From the NCBI RefSeq assembly GCF_031157275.1, contig NZ_JAVIFW010000009.1, forward strand, positions 303,184 to 367,183: 64,000 nucleotides of DNA, in the 5' to 3' direction. This DNA is from Streptomyces sp. LHD-70 (GTDB lineage Bacteria; Actinomycetota; Actinomycetes; Streptomycetales; Streptomycetaceae). Shown in pieces: positions 43,314 through 51,933 of this stretch. Position 1 is the first letter of the stretch. Each line of letters opens with the position of its first letter. The position numbers and the translations under genes were made by a program. The notes beneath the pieces are model-generated. The model was not told the DNA's origin, searched no databases, and saw only the letters and a program-made list of their open reading frames with translations.

Positions 43314-44374
43314 GCACCAACGCACCCACCGCCCAGGCCGTCACGCCCGACACCCTGCGCGCACCCCGCCTGCCCCGCTGGGCCTCCCCGCTGGTCGCAC
43401 TCGGCTCGGCCGCGGCTGCCGTGGGCGTCGGCCTCGGCGCCGGCCTGGACAGCCGCGTCCAGTGGGGCCTGATCGCCGCGGTCCTCTTCGTGGTCGCGTC
43501 GTACGTCCTCGCCGCCGTGGTGGAGGGCAGGCGCCAGGCCAAGGACCGCTTCGCCACCTCGATGGTGTGGACGACGTTCCTGCTCGCGGTGATCCCGCTC
43601 ACCTCCCTGATCTGGGAGACCGTGGAGCGCGGCAGCAAGGTCTTCAGCCCGTACTTCCTCTCGCACTCCATGGGCGTCGTCGCCGACCAGGACCCGGGTG
43701 GCGGCATCAACCACGCCATCATCGGTACGCTCCAGCAGGTCGCCCTGGCCTCCCTGATCGCCGTGCCGATCGGCCTCCTGACCGCGATCTACCTGGTCGA
43801 GTACGGCCGCGGCAAGCTCGCGAAGGCCGTCACCTTCTTCGTCGACGTCATGACGGGCATCCCGTCAATCGTCGCGGGTCTGTTCGTCCTCAGCTTCTGG
43901 ATCCTGATCCTGGGCTTCGACTTCTCCGGCTGGGCCGGCGCCATGGCGCTGTCGATCCTGATGATGCCGGTGGTCGTCCGCTCCACCGAGGAGATGCTCA
44001 AGCTCGTCCCGAACGAGCTGCGCGAGGCCTCGCTCGCCCTCGGCGTACCGAAGTGGCGCACGATCCTCAAGGTGGTCCTGCCCACCGCGATCGGCGGCAT
44101 CACGACCGGCGTCATGCTGGCCGTCGCCCGTATCGCCGGTGAGACCGCCCCGGTGCTGCTCCTGGTGTGGGTGAACCCGTTCATCAACAGCAACCCGTTC
44201 GACGGCGCCCAGGGCTCGCTGCCGCTGTACATCTACCAGCAGTACGCGGCCGGCTCCGAGGCCTCGTACGACCGCGCCTGGGCAGCGGCGCTCGCCCTCA
44301 TCGGCTTCATCATGATCCTCAACCTCGTGGCCCGCGGCATCGCCCGCTGGAAGGCCCCGAAGACGGGCCGCTGA
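43310..44374 (+). CDS. pstA: Phosphate ABC transporter permease PstA
   Basis: This 354-residue protein has two extra N-terminal hydrophobic segments before the six-helix permease core, as is usual in actinobacteria. The coupling loop is LREASLALGVPKWRTILKVVLP. It is translationally coupled to pstC via an ATGA overlap and followed by pstB after 46 bases. Confidence 0.96.
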   Translation: MSTNAPTAQAVTPDTLRAPRLPRWASPLVALGSAAAAVGVGLGAGLDSRVQWGLIAAVLFVVASYVLAAVVEGRRQAKDRFATSMVWTTFLLAVIPLTSLIWETVERGSKVFSPYFLSHSMGVVADQDPGGGINHAIIGTLQQVALASLIAVPIGLLTAIYLVEYGRGKLAKAVTFFVDVMTGIPSIVAGLFVLSFWILILGFDFSGWAGAMALSILMMPVVVRSTEEMLKLVPNELREASLALGVPKWRTILKVVLPTAIGGITTGVMLAVARIAGETAPVLLLVWVNPFINSNPFDGAQGSLPLYIYQQYAAGSEASYDRAWAAALALIGFIMILNLVARGIARWKAPKTGR

Positions 44375-44420
44375 CGCGGCTTCTCAGCGACAAGCGACCC
44401 TCTCGAAAGTAGTGATCCCC

Positions 44421-45197
44421 ATGGCCAAGCGAATCGACGTAAGCGGTCTCACCGCCTACTACGGATCCCACAAGGCGATCGAAGACATCTCGATGACCGT
44501 CGAGCCCCGCTCGGTGACGGCCTTCATCGGCCCCTCCGGCTGCGGCAAGTCGACGTTCCTGCGCACCCTCAACCGCATGCACGAGGTCACCCCCGGCGGC
44601 CGCGTCGAGGGCAAGGTCCTCCTGGACGGCGACGACCTGTACGCCTCCGGCATCGACCCGGTGAACGTCCGCCGCACCGTCGGCATGGTCTTCCAGCGCC
44701 CGAACCCCTTCCCCACCATGTCGATCTTCGACAACGTGGCGGCGGGCCTGCGGCTCAACGGCTCGTACAAGAAGGCCGAGCTGGCCGAGATCGTGGAGAA
44801 GTCCCTCAAGGGCGCCAACCTCTGGAACGAGGTCAAGGACCGCCTCAACAAGCCCGGTTCGGGCCTCTCCGGCGGTCAGCAGCAGCGGCTCTGCATCGCC
44901 CGCGCCATCGCGGTCGAGCCGCAGGTGCTGCTCATGGACGAGCCCTGCTCGGCGCTCGACCCGATCTCGACCCTCGCCATCGAGGACCTGATCGGCGAGC
45001 TGAAGGAGCGCTTCACGATCGTCATCGTGACGCACAACATGCAGCAGGCCGCCCGCGTCTCCGACCGCACGGCGTTCTTCAACCTGGCGGCCGTCGGCCA
45101 GCCCGGCAAGCTGGTCGAGATCGACGAGACGGAGCGGATCTTCTCCAACCCGTCCGTCCAGGCGACCGAGGACTACATCTCGGGGCGCTTCGGCTAG
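44421..45197 (+). CDS. pstB: Phosphate ABC transporter ATPase PstB
   Basis: This 258-residue ATPase has Walker A GPSGCGKST, the PstB-specific VFQRPNPFP, signature LSGGQQQRL and Walker B VLLMDEPCSALDP. It ends IFSNPSVQATEDYISGRFG as expected for PstB. It closes the pst operon, and two consecutive hairpins follow. Confidence 0.97.
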   Translation: MAKRIDVSGLTAYYGSHKAIEDISMTVEPRSVTAFIGPSGCGKSTFLRTLNRMHEVTPGGRVEGKVLLDGDDLYASGIDPVNVRRTVGMVFQRPNPFPTMSIFDNVAAGLRLNGSYKKAELAEIVEKSLKGANLWNEVKDRLNKPGSGLSGGQQQRLCIARAIAVEPQVLLMDEPCSALDPISTLAIEDLIGELKERFTIVIVTHNMQQAARVSDRTAFFNLAAVGQPGKLVEIDETERIFSNPSVQATEDYISGRFG

Positions 45198-45211
45198 GCC
45201 TTCCCCTCGAC

Positions 45212-45280
45212 TGCTGTGCGGTGCTGCATGGCGGTGCCACCGCACAGCAAGGGCCCGCACCCCCTCGGGGGTGCGGGCCC
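45212..45280. terminator. Double hairpin terminator between pstB and pit
   Basis: The first stem pairs TGCTGTGCGGTG (45212-45223) with CACCGCACAGCA (45238-45249). The second pairs GGGCCCGCACCCC (45251-45263) with GGGGTGCGGGCCC (45268-45280). The second is followed by ATTTCG. Both arms are symmetric, so it can serve the convergent pst and pit transcripts. Confidence 0.9.
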
Positions 45281-45282
45281 AT

Positions 45283-45356
45283 TTCGCTTGCGGGACCTGC
45301 GGTGACAGGCTTGCGGGACTGCGGTTACAGGCTTGCGGAACCTGCAGTTACAGGAG
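45283..45356. repeat. Tandem repeat over the stop codon of pit
   Basis: Three copies of a 23-26 base unit (GCTTGCGG-ACCTGCGGTNACAG) are present. On the minus strand they read CTGTAACYGCAG...CCGCAAGC, so the terminal Leu-stop of the transporter gene is repeated downstream. The third copy has GTCACC instead of the stop. Confidence 0.85.
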
Positions 45357-46346
45357 CGCCAGGTTCACGATCCAGAAGGTGAGCGCGGCGACAAGGGCCG
45401 CCGCCGGCATCGTGATAAACCAGCCGAGGATGATGTTCTTGGCGACCCCCCAGCGGACAGCGTTCACCCGCTTCGTCGCACCGACGCCCATGATCGCGGA
45501 AGTGATCACGTGGGTGGTGGAGATCGGCGCGTGGAACATGAACGCGGTCGTGAACATGATGCCCGCGCCGGTGGTCTCGGCCGCGAAGCCCTGCGGCGGG
45601 TCCAGCTCGATGATCTTGCGGCCGAGGGTCCGCATGATGCGCCAGCCACCCGCGTACGTACCGGCGGAGAGCATCACCGCACAGGCGACCTTGACCCACA
45701 CCGGGATCGGCGCGTCGGCGCTCTGCACATCGGAGATGACGAGGGCCATCACCACGATGCCCATCGTCTTCTGGGCGTCCTGCAGACCGTGACCGAGAGC
45801 CATGCCGGCCGCCGAGACGGTCTGCGCGATCCGGAATCCGCGCTTGGCCTTGTGCGGGTTGGACTTGCGGAACATCCACATGATCGCGCACATCACCAGG
45901 TAACCGGCGATGAGGCCGACCAGCGGGGAGAGGAACATCGGGATGACGATCTTGTCGACCACCCCGGACCAGATGACGCCGATGCCGCCCGCGAGCGCCG
46001 CGCCGACCATGCCGCCGAAGAGCGCGTGCGACGAGGAGGAGGGCAGTCCGAAGTACCAGGTGATGAGGTTCCAGACGATCGCGCCGATGAGGGCGGCGAA
46101 GAGGATCCACATGCCCTTGTCGCCGTGCGGGGTCTCGATGATCCCCTCACTGACGGTCTTGGCGACGCCGCTGCCCAGGAAGGCGCCGGCGAGGTTCATC
46201 ACCGCGGCCATCGCGAGCGCCGCACGCGGCGTCAGCGCACGCGTGGAGACGGAGGTCGCGATGGCGTTCGCGGAGTCGTGAAAGCCGTTGGTGTACGTGA
46301 ATCCGAGCGCGACGCCGATGGTCACGATCAAAGCGAAGGTGTCCAT
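45348..46346 (-). CDS. pit: Low-affinity inorganic phosphate transporter (Pit)
   Basis: This 332-residue protein has about ten transmembrane helices and the two PiT signature regions GFHDSANAIATSVSTRAL (residues 22-39) and TTHVITSAIMGVGATKR. It imports metal-phosphate with protons. It lies downstream of a DUF47 gene by seven bases and converges on pstSCAB. The constitutive low-affinity and the induced high-affinity systems are therefore side by side. Confidence 0.95.
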   Translation of the reverse strand: MDTFALIVTIGVALGFTYTNGFHDSANAIATSVSTRALTPRAALAMAAVMNLAGAFLGSGVAKTVSEGIIETPHGDKGMWILFAALIGAIVWNLITWYFGLPSSSSHALFGGMVGAALAGGIGVIWSGVVDKIVIPMFLSPLVGLIAGYLVMCAIMWMFRKSNPHKAKRGFRIAQTVSAAGMALGHGLQDAQKTMGIVVMALVISDVQSADAPIPVWVKVACAVMLSAGTYAGGWRIMRTLGRKIIELDPPQGFAAETTGAGIMFTTAFMFHAPISTTHVITSAIMGVGATKRVNAVRWGVAKNIILGWFITMPAAALVAALTFWIVNLALL

Positions 46347-46353
46347 GGAGGGG

Positions 46354-46974
46354 TCAGGACTCCTTGACCGCGATGGTCTCCACGGTGTTGGCGACGTGCT
46401 CGAACGCGTCGGCCGCCTCCTCCAGAACGTCCACGATCTGCTTCAGCTTCAGCACCTCCATGGCGTCGTACTTGCCGTTGAAGAGGTGGGCGAGCAGCTT
46501 GCGGTGGATCTGGTCGGCCTGGTTCTCCAGGCGGTTGACCTCGATCCAGTACTCCGTGAGGTTCTCCATGGTCCGCAGGTGCGGCATGGCCTCGGCGGTC
46601 AGCTCGGCGGCGCGGGCGAGCACCTCGATCTGCTGCTCGACACCCTTGGGGAGCTCCTCGACCTGGTAGAGGACGACGAGGTCGACGGCCTCCTCCATGA
46701 AGTCCATGATGTCGTCGAGGGACGAGGCGAGGTTGTAGATGTCCTCGCGGTCGAACGGCGTGATGAACGAGGAGTTCAGCTGGTGGAAGATCGCGTGCGT
46801 CGCGTCGTCTCCGGCGTGCTCCGCGGCCCGCATCCGCTCTGCGATCTCGGCCCGGGCGGAGGTGTCCGCCCCGAGCAGTTCCATCAGGAGCTTGGAGCCC
46901 GTGACGATGTTGTCCGCGGATGCGGAGAACATGTCGTAGAAGCTCGTCTCCCTGGGGGTCAGACGAAAGCGCAC
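46354..46974 (-). CDS. DUF47 (PhoU-like) Pit accessory protein
   Basis: This 206-residue all-helical protein begins with GTG (MRFRLTPRETSFYDMFSASADNI). It carries the acidic motifs DREDIYNLASSLDDIMDFMEE and ADQIHRKLLAHLF of the PhoU/DUF47 superfamily, which can bind metal clusters. Such proteins are almost always encoded with Pit transporters and modulate phosphate uptake. The seven-base gap supports co-transcription. Confidence 0.93.
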   Translation of the reverse strand: MRFRLTPRETSFYDMFSASADNIVTGSKLLMELLGADTSARAEIAERMRAAEHAGDDATHAIFHQLNSSFITPFDREDIYNLASSLDDIMDFMEEAVDLVVLYQVEELPKGVEQQIEVLARAAELTAEAMPHLRTMENLTEYWIEVNRLENQADQIHRKLLAHLFNGKYDAMEVLKLKQIVDVLEEAADAFEHVANTVETIAVKES

Positions 46975-47116
46975 GTGGGGTCCTCGGGGTGCTTTGGATT
47001 CGGTCAGGCTGATGCTAGAGGCATCATCCGGCCACGGCTAACCGGCCGTCCTCCAGTGTCGCCCATCGAGAAGAGTCCTCCGCACGGGGCCCGGCGGGGA
47101 CCCGAAATATCCGGTA

Positions 47117-47141
47117 CCATATACCCACCAGGGGTATATGG
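47117..47141. promoter_or_regulatory. CsoR operator
   Basis: CCATATACCC and GGGTATATGG are perfect ten-base arms around ACCAG, 63 bases before the csoR-type gene. This agrees with the known actinobacterial CsoR box (TATACC-N-GGTATA). Autoregulation by copper-responsive release is expected. Confidence 0.88.
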
Positions 47142-47203
47142 ACCCTTAGGGGACAAGAGCTCCACCACGGCCTTCACGACGGCAGGACCACCAGGAGGAC
47201 GCG

Positions 47204-47593
47204 ATGACGACCACCGAGGCCGGCGCGGCGGCGAGCACGGCACCCTCCGCTGACGCGGAGACCCAGCTCACCGACCACGACCGCGGTGTGCACGGCTACC
47301 ACAAACAGAAGGACGAGCACCTCAAACGACTGCGCCGCATCGAGGGCCAGATCCGCGGCCTGCAGCGCATGGTCGAAGAGGACGTCTACTGCATCGACAT
47401 ACTTACCCAGGTCTCCGCCAGTACAAAGGCCCTGCAGTCCTTCGCCCTCCAGCTCCTTGAGGAGCACCTGCGCCACTGCGTCGCGACTGCAGCAATTGAG
47501 AGCTCCGCTCAGGGCGCGGTCAAGGGCGGCGAGGAGATCGACGCGAAGGTCGAGGAAGCGACGAAGGCCATCGCCCGGCTGCTGCGCACCTGA
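47204..47593 (+). CDS. csoR: Copper-sensing repressor CsoR
   Basis: This 129-residue four-helix protein has an N-terminal disordered extension of about 30 residues. The Cu(I) ligands of the CsoR family are visible as Cys63 (VYCIDIL), His88 and Cys92 (EEHLRHC). The perfect palindrome upstream supports the assignment. No copper chaperone or ATPase gene is adjacent, so its regulon must lie elsewhere. Confidence 0.92.
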   Translation: MTTTEAGAAASTAPSADAETQLTDHDRGVHGYHKQKDEHLKRLRRIEGQIRGLQRMVEEDVYCIDILTQVSASTKALQSFALQLLEEHLRHCVATAAIESSAQGAVKGGEEIDAKVEEATKAIARLLRT

Positions 47594-47596
47594 CGT

Positions 47597-47788
47597 TCAC
47601 GGGCGGCCGCGGGGCTCCTCCGCCTCGGCCACCCTCAGCACCTCGTCGATCCGGTCGGTGCTGAGCCGCTCCTCGTCCGCCATGGACGCGGCGATGATCA
47701 ACTCGCCGCAGAGCTCGATCTCGGCGAGGGCGACGTGATCGTGAACCGCCGTCCTGGCCGTCTTGCCGATCGTCGGAGCCACGCGCAT
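47597..47788 (-). CDS. Small conserved-type hypothetical protein
   Basis: This 63-residue helical protein begins MRVAPTIGKTARTAVHDHVA and contains AEIELCGELIIAASMADEERLS. Its ATG is preceded by GGAAGAGGTG. It converges on csoR with a three-base gap. I recognise no domain; the size and helix-rich pattern resemble small regulatory proteins conserved among streptomycetes. Confidence 0.75.
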   Translation of the reverse strand: MRVAPTIGKTARTAVHDHVALAEIELCGELIIAASMADEERLSTDRIDEVLRVAEAEEPRGRP

Positions 47789-47915
47789 CACCTCTTCCTT
47801 GCCGTCACCGACTTCCCAGAGTAGGGAGCGGCCTACGCAACGCGCATGGCACGGACGGGCTATTTGCGACGTGAACTCGCCCCCCGGTCCGGGCACTTTC
47901 GGGGCGCGCGAGACG

Positions 47916-48797
47916 TTACGAGCCGGCGATCTTCCCGGCGAAGATGTCCTCGGCGGCGGGCAGTTCGGCCTTGACGGCGGTGCCGAAGTCGGAGAGCAGC
48001 GTCGTCGAGGCGACCATCACGTCCCCGCCCTGCGCCGCCGCCCCCTCCGCCCGTACGCCGTCGGCGCGTACGTCGTTGGCGAAGCTGAACCGGTGCCGGA
48101 TCTTCCGCAGCCGGCCCTGCTCGTCGAGGTACGCGTCGAACGGCACCGTGTCCTCGGAGAACCCTTTCGCCGCCGCGCGCAGCACCTTCCGGTTGGCGCC
48201 GGAGGCCCGCTCGGCCGCCCGCCCGATCTCGGTCGTACCGCGGTAGTGCCGCACGGGCACGCCCGCGAGCCGGGTCTCCCCCACGTACGAGACAGCGCTC
48301 GCGCCGAGCAGCAGCTCGGCGGCGGCCAGCGGGTCGGTGGCGCCGCCGGTGACGAGGTTGCCGTCGGCGAGGCCCGCGGTGTCGATGCGCACCCACTTGT
48401 CGGCGGGCACGCCCGCGCCGCGGTTCTTCATATAGAGGGCGCCGGGGGTGAGGAGTTCGGTGATCGGACGGTGCTCGTCGACGCCGGCCGGGTCCTGGGG
48501 CAGCATCACCTTGAGGCGGCCGAGCGGCTTCTCGAAGTCGTACACGCCCTCGCCACGGATGGTGACGCGGGTGCCACCGCTGGCCATCTCCATCGACGTA
48601 CGCGCCTTGGCGCTGCCCGCGGAGCGCAGGGCCTCGACCGCGCGGTGCACGGTGTCCACCGGGTCGGCGGCCTGCTGGTCCTCGGCCGCGGCACCGCCGC
48701 CGGAACACCCCGTCGTGACCAACACCAGGGAAGCCAGGGCCCCGCCCGCCACGGCGGTGACGGCAGAGCCGCCTCCGCGCCTGTGCTGCTGCACCAT
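47916..48797 (-). CDS. Lipoprotein of the LppX/LprG-like or LolA-like type
   Basis: The protein has 293 residues. A signal peptide ends in a lipobox-like VTTGC near residue 30, followed by a Gly/Ala-rich linker. The mature region is a single alpha/beta domain (TVHRAVEALRSAGSAKARTSMEM, VRHYRGTTEIG, VPFDAYLDEQGRLRKI), consistent with LolA/LprG folds that bind lipids. ATG 48797 was chosen to place the signal peptide at the N-terminus. The exact ligand is unknown. Confidence 0.82.
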   Translation of the reverse strand: MVQQHRRGGGSAVTAVAGGALASLVLVTTGCSGGGAAAEDQQAADPVDTVHRAVEALRSAGSAKARTSMEMASGGTRVTIRGEGVYDFEKPLGRLKVMLPQDPAGVDEHRPITELLTPGALYMKNRGAGVPADKWVRIDTAGLADGNLVTGGATDPLAAAELLLGASAVSYVGETRLAGVPVRHYRGTTEIGRAAERASGANRKVLRAAAKGFSEDTVPFDAYLDEQGRLRKIRHRFSFANDVRADGVRAEGAAAQGGDVMVASTTLLSDFGTAVKAELPAAEDIFAGKIAGS

Positions 48798-48972
48798 CGC
48801 CTGCCTACCCCCAACACTGGGCCGTCCCACGGCCCCCCTTCTCGTTCCGCCTAACGACGGCTGCCGCAACCCGTCACGCACCACCGCCGCAAGCCACCCC
48901 GCACGCCCCGCACGCCCCCGGGGCCCCCGCGGTCCGATCCGGGTGTTCACCTCGGCCCGCTACGGTGGCCGG

Positions 48973-49137
48973 GTGTCAGCGCAACAGGACCCGGCCGAGG
49001 ACGCCGAACACCGCACCGCCACCGTCGAACAGGGCCGCTTCTGCGCGGCGCGGTGCAGTTGCGGCTGGCGCGGACCGGCGAGACGGGCCCGGTCCAAGGC
49101 GCGTTCGGACGCCGAGGAGCACCTGGCCCGCCCCTGA
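48973..49137 (+). CDS. Small cysteine-rich protein
   Basis: This 54-residue protein starts at GTG 48973. Its centre has three Cys residues in FCAARCSCGWRGPARR, which could bind zinc, followed by a basic and then acidic helix (SKARSDAEEHLARP). I recall similar short CGWRGPAR proteins being frequent in streptomycetes, but the function is unknown. It lies just upstream of the flavoprotein gene. Confidence 0.7.
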   Translation: MSAQQDPAEDAEHRTATVEQGRFCAARCSCGWRGPARRARSKARSDAEEHLARP

Positions 49138-49208
49138 GCACCCCTTGCCTGTCCGGGTGGAACCCGGCCGCCCCGGCCCTCGTCTCGTCCTGCGGGAGGC
49201 GAGGCGAC

Positions 49209-50867
49209 ATGGACCGCAGGACGGGCACCACGAGCAACACGCGCACCACGCGCACCACGCGCACCACGAGCACCAAGGACATCGGGCGGCGCGGGGTCAT
49301 CACGGCAGGCGCGGCCCTCGCGTTGGGCGCGGGCGCGAGCGCGTGCAGCACCGGCGCGGGCGGCAACGGCAAGGCGCCGAGCGGCCCGGCGGGCACCACC
49401 ACCAGCATGGCCACGGGCACGGGCGCGGCCTCGAAGCGCCCGACCGGCCCGGCCTGGACCGCGTTCGCCAGGGGCCTCGACGGCGAACTCGTCCGCCCCG
49501 GCGACGCCGACTGGCCCTCGGCCCGCCAGCTCTACAACACCCGCTTCGACGCCCTGAAGCCCGCCGCGGTCGCCTATGTCGCGCACGAGGACGACATCCG
49601 TACCGCCCTCGAGTTCGCGCGGAAGAGCAGGACGCCGATATCCATACGCAACGGCGGCCATTCGTACGCGGGTTGGTCCTCCGGGGACGGGCGTCTGATC
49701 CTCGACGTGTCCCTGCTGAAGTCGGTGCGCGCCTCCGCGGGTTCGGCGACCGTCGGCGCGGGCGCCAAACTCATCGACGTCTACCGGCCGTTGGCCGCGA
49801 AGGGCGTGACCGTGCCCGCGGGCTCCTGCCCCTCCGTAGGCGTCTCCGGACTCACCCTCGGCGGCGGCCACGGCGTCACCTCGCGGGCGTACGGCCTCAC
49901 CTGCGACAGCCTCACCCGGGCCACCGTCATCACCGCCGACGGCCGCCGTCTTGTCTGCTCCGCCGACGGGACCGACGAAAACGCAGACCTGTTCTGGGCG
50001 TTGCGCGGCGCGGGCAACGGCAACTTCGGCGTCGTCACCGACCTTGAGTTCCGTACGCATCCGGCGCCGCAGGGCGTCACCGGCTATCTGACCTGGCCCT
50101 GGCGGAAGGCGACCGCCCTGCTCAAGGCCTGGCAGGAGTGGGGCCCCGACCAGCCCGACGAGATCTGGTCGTCCCTGCACCTGGCCGCCGCGCCGGGCGG
50201 CGGCCCGACGATCTCGCTCGCGGTGTTCTCGATGGGAACCTACGGCGAGCTGCAGAACGCCGTCGACCGTCTCGCCGACGGCCCCGGCGGTCCCGGCTCC
50301 GCCTCCAACGTCTCCCTGAAGCGGCGCTCGTACCTCGACGCGATGGAGGTGTACGCGGGCTGCGCGGGTTTCAGTGATGACGCGCTGTGTCATCTGCCGG
50401 GCTCCACCCCGGGCCGGGACACGGCGGGCGCGCTCGGCCGCGAGACCTACGCGGCACGCTCGGACTTCTACTCCCGCTCACTCTCCGATGCCGGTGTACG
50501 GGCCCTGCTCACCCGGGTCGAGAAGGTCGCGGGCGGCCCCGGCAGCGTGGCCCTGACCGCGCTCGGCGGCGCCGTCAACCGGGTCGACCCGACGGCGACG
50601 GCCTTCGTGCACCGACGCGAGCGGATGCTCGCCCAGTACGTCGGCGCCTGGCGGGCCGGCACCTCGGGCACCGCTTCCCGCGCCTGGCTCGACGGCACCC
50701 ACACGGCGATGCGTCCGTACGCGTCCGGCGCGGCGTACCAGAACTACACCGACCCGTCCCTGAAGGACTGGCGCACCGCGTACTACGGCCCGGCCGCCGG
50801 ACGCCTGAAGAAGCTGAAGGGGCGGTACGACCCGGAGCGGCTCTTCTCCTTCCCGCAGGCCCTCTGA
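49209..50867 (+). CDS. Exported BBE-type FAD-linked oxidoreductase
   Basis: The protein has 552 residues. A Thr/Arg-rich N-terminus leads to a Tat-lipoprotein-like signal (GRRGVITAGAALALGAGASAC). The FAD-binding PCMH domain contains the flavin-linking His151 in RNGGHSYAGW, and the C-terminal BBE segment reads YQNYTDPSLKDWRTAYYG. The position that carries the second flavin-linking Cys in bicovalent enzymes appears to be Gly (SCPSVGVSG), so one covalent bond is predicted. It oxidises an unknown alcohol or sugar outside the membrane. Confidence 0.9.
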   Translation: MDRRTGTTSNTRTTRTTRTTSTKDIGRRGVITAGAALALGAGASACSTGAGGNGKAPSGPAGTTTSMATGTGAASKRPTGPAWTAFARGLDGELVRPGDADWPSARQLYNTRFDALKPAAVAYVAHEDDIRTALEFARKSRTPISIRNGGHSYAGWSSGDGRLILDVSLLKSVRASAGSATVGAGAKLIDVYRPLAAKGVTVPAGSCPSVGVSGLTLGGGHGVTSRAYGLTCDSLTRATVITADGRRLVCSADGTDENADLFWALRGAGNGNFGVVTDLEFRTHPAPQGVTGYLTWPWRKATALLKAWQEWGPDQPDEIWSSLHLAAAPGGGPTISLAVFSMGTYGELQNAVDRLADGPGGPGSASNVSLKRRSYLDAMEVYAGCAGFSDDALCHLPGSTPGRDTAGALGRETYAARSDFYSRSLSDAGVRALLTRVEKVAGGPGSVALTALGGAVNRVDPTATAFVHRRERMLAQYVGAWRAGTSGTASRAWLDGTHTAMRPYASGAAYQNYTDPSLKDWRTAYYGPAAGRLKKLKGRYDPERLFSFPQAL

Positions 50868-50945
50868 CCGCGGGTCCTCTGACCCAGGCGCTCTGACCCC
50901 CGGCCCTCTGACCGCAGGCCCGGCCCTCCTGACCGCAGGACCGGC
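50862..50945. repeat. 15-base tandem repeat over the stop codon of the flavoprotein gene
   Basis: GCCCTCTGACCGCGG, the stop region, is followed by diverged copies GTCCTCTGACCCAGG, CGCTCTGACCCCCG, GCCCTCTGACCGCAG and CCCTCCTGACCGCAG. Each carries the same TGA context. The 3' end of the gene has clearly been multiplied in tandem. Confidence 0.85.
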
Positions 50946-51098
50946 CTCTTCCCCTCCGCAACCCGAGAAGGCCGTACGAGCGCAGGCACCGCCCGGACGG
51001 CCCTCCCCGGCTGGCCGGTTGCGCGCGACGGCGTTGCCCTGAAGTTCCATCCCGGGCGGACTCGAAGGTCCACCCGGACCGACTCAGGGCAGGAACCC

Positions 51099-51359
51099 AT
51101 GACCGGAAAGACACCACCCCGAATAGCCGTCCTCGGCACCCTCGCCTCCGCGGCCCTCCTCCTGGCCGTCGCCGCTCCCCCGGCACTGGCGGTCGAGCAG
51201 CACACCGTCCCCTACGCCGCCGAGGCGGAGCACCCCGAGGCGGGGCCGCTGGCGATCGGCTCCGCCGCGGTCGCGGCCGGGGCGGGCGTGTTCGGGATCG
51301 CGCTGCTGCGCAGACGCCGCGCGGAGCGGGCCGACAACTCCGAGGACGGCCCCAGCTGA
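51099..51359 (+). CDS. Small exported protein with C-terminal anchor, possible sortase substrate
   Basis: This 86-residue protein has a signal peptide (LGTLASAALLLAVAAPPALA), a mature part of about 20 residues, and a C-terminal hydrophobic helix followed by LLRRRRAERAD. A degenerate HPEAG lies just before the helix, where a sortase motif such as LPxTG or LAxTG would sit. AGGA is five bases before the ATG. It is immediately followed by a sortase-like gene, so it may be a decayed substrate. Confidence 0.8.
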   Translation: MTGKTPPRIAVLGTLASAALLLAVAAPPALAVEQHTVPYAAEAEHPEAGPLAIGSAAVAAGAGVFGIALLRRRRAERADNSEDGPS

Positions 51360-51913
51360 AGCCGCGCGGCGGGACACGACGGACGGGGCGGTGCCCGCGT
51401 ACCGCGGTTCGCGCGCTGTTCGGCGCCTCCGCCCTGTGCGCCCTGGCCGCGCTGCTGCTGCATCAGTTCCCGTGGCTCGACGTGTCGGTGCGCTCGGCGG
51501 TCTCGGCGTCGTTGGCGGATCTGACCGGTGCCCGCGCCACCCGGCAGGGGACCGCTCCGGCGCCGTACCGCCTGCGCGCGCCCACGGTCGGGGTGGACGC
51601 GGAGGTGCTGCCGCTCGGCCCCGAGGCGGGCGGCGCGATCGCGGTGCCCGGGGCCGAGAACGCCCGGAGGGCCGCCCGGCTCGCGCCGGGTGACCGAGTG
51701 GAGACGAACAGCGGGGACGGCCGGTGGGTGCGGTTCCGGGTGACGTCCGTGCACAAGTACCGGACTCCGCAGTTCCGGGCGCGGAAGGTCTACGAGCCCG
51801 CAGGGGATACGCAGTTGCGCCTGATCCTCTGCACCGGCCCGCCGGACGGCGACGGCCGCTGCACCTGGAACCTCGTGATCAGCGCCGTACGGGAGGAACC
51901 TGGCGGCGGCTGA
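51356..51913 (+). CDS. Degenerate class F sortase-like protein
   Basis: The frame encodes an N-terminal membrane helix (ALFGASALCALAALLLHQ) and a sortase beta-barrel ending LRLILCTGPPDGDGRCTWNLVISA, with the presumed catalytic Cys. The stretch between APTVGVDAEVLPLG and APGDRVE lacks about 30 residues that normally include the catalytic His in GHVD. No ATG or GTG precedes the helix, so CTG 51356, overlapping the upstream TGA, is inferred; GTG 51482 would remove the helix. It is probably inactive or altered in mechanism. Confidence 0.7.
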   Translation: MKPRGGTRRTGRCPRTAVRALFGASALCALAALLLHQFPWLDVSVRSAVSASLADLTGARATRQGTAPAPYRLRAPTVGVDAEVLPLGPEAGGAIAVPGAENARRAARLAPGDRVETNSGDGRWVRFRVTSVHKYRTPQFRARKVYEPAGDTQLRLILCTGPPDGDGRCTWNLVISAVREEPGGG

Positions 51914-51933
51914 ACCCAGGGGGAGGCGCCCCC

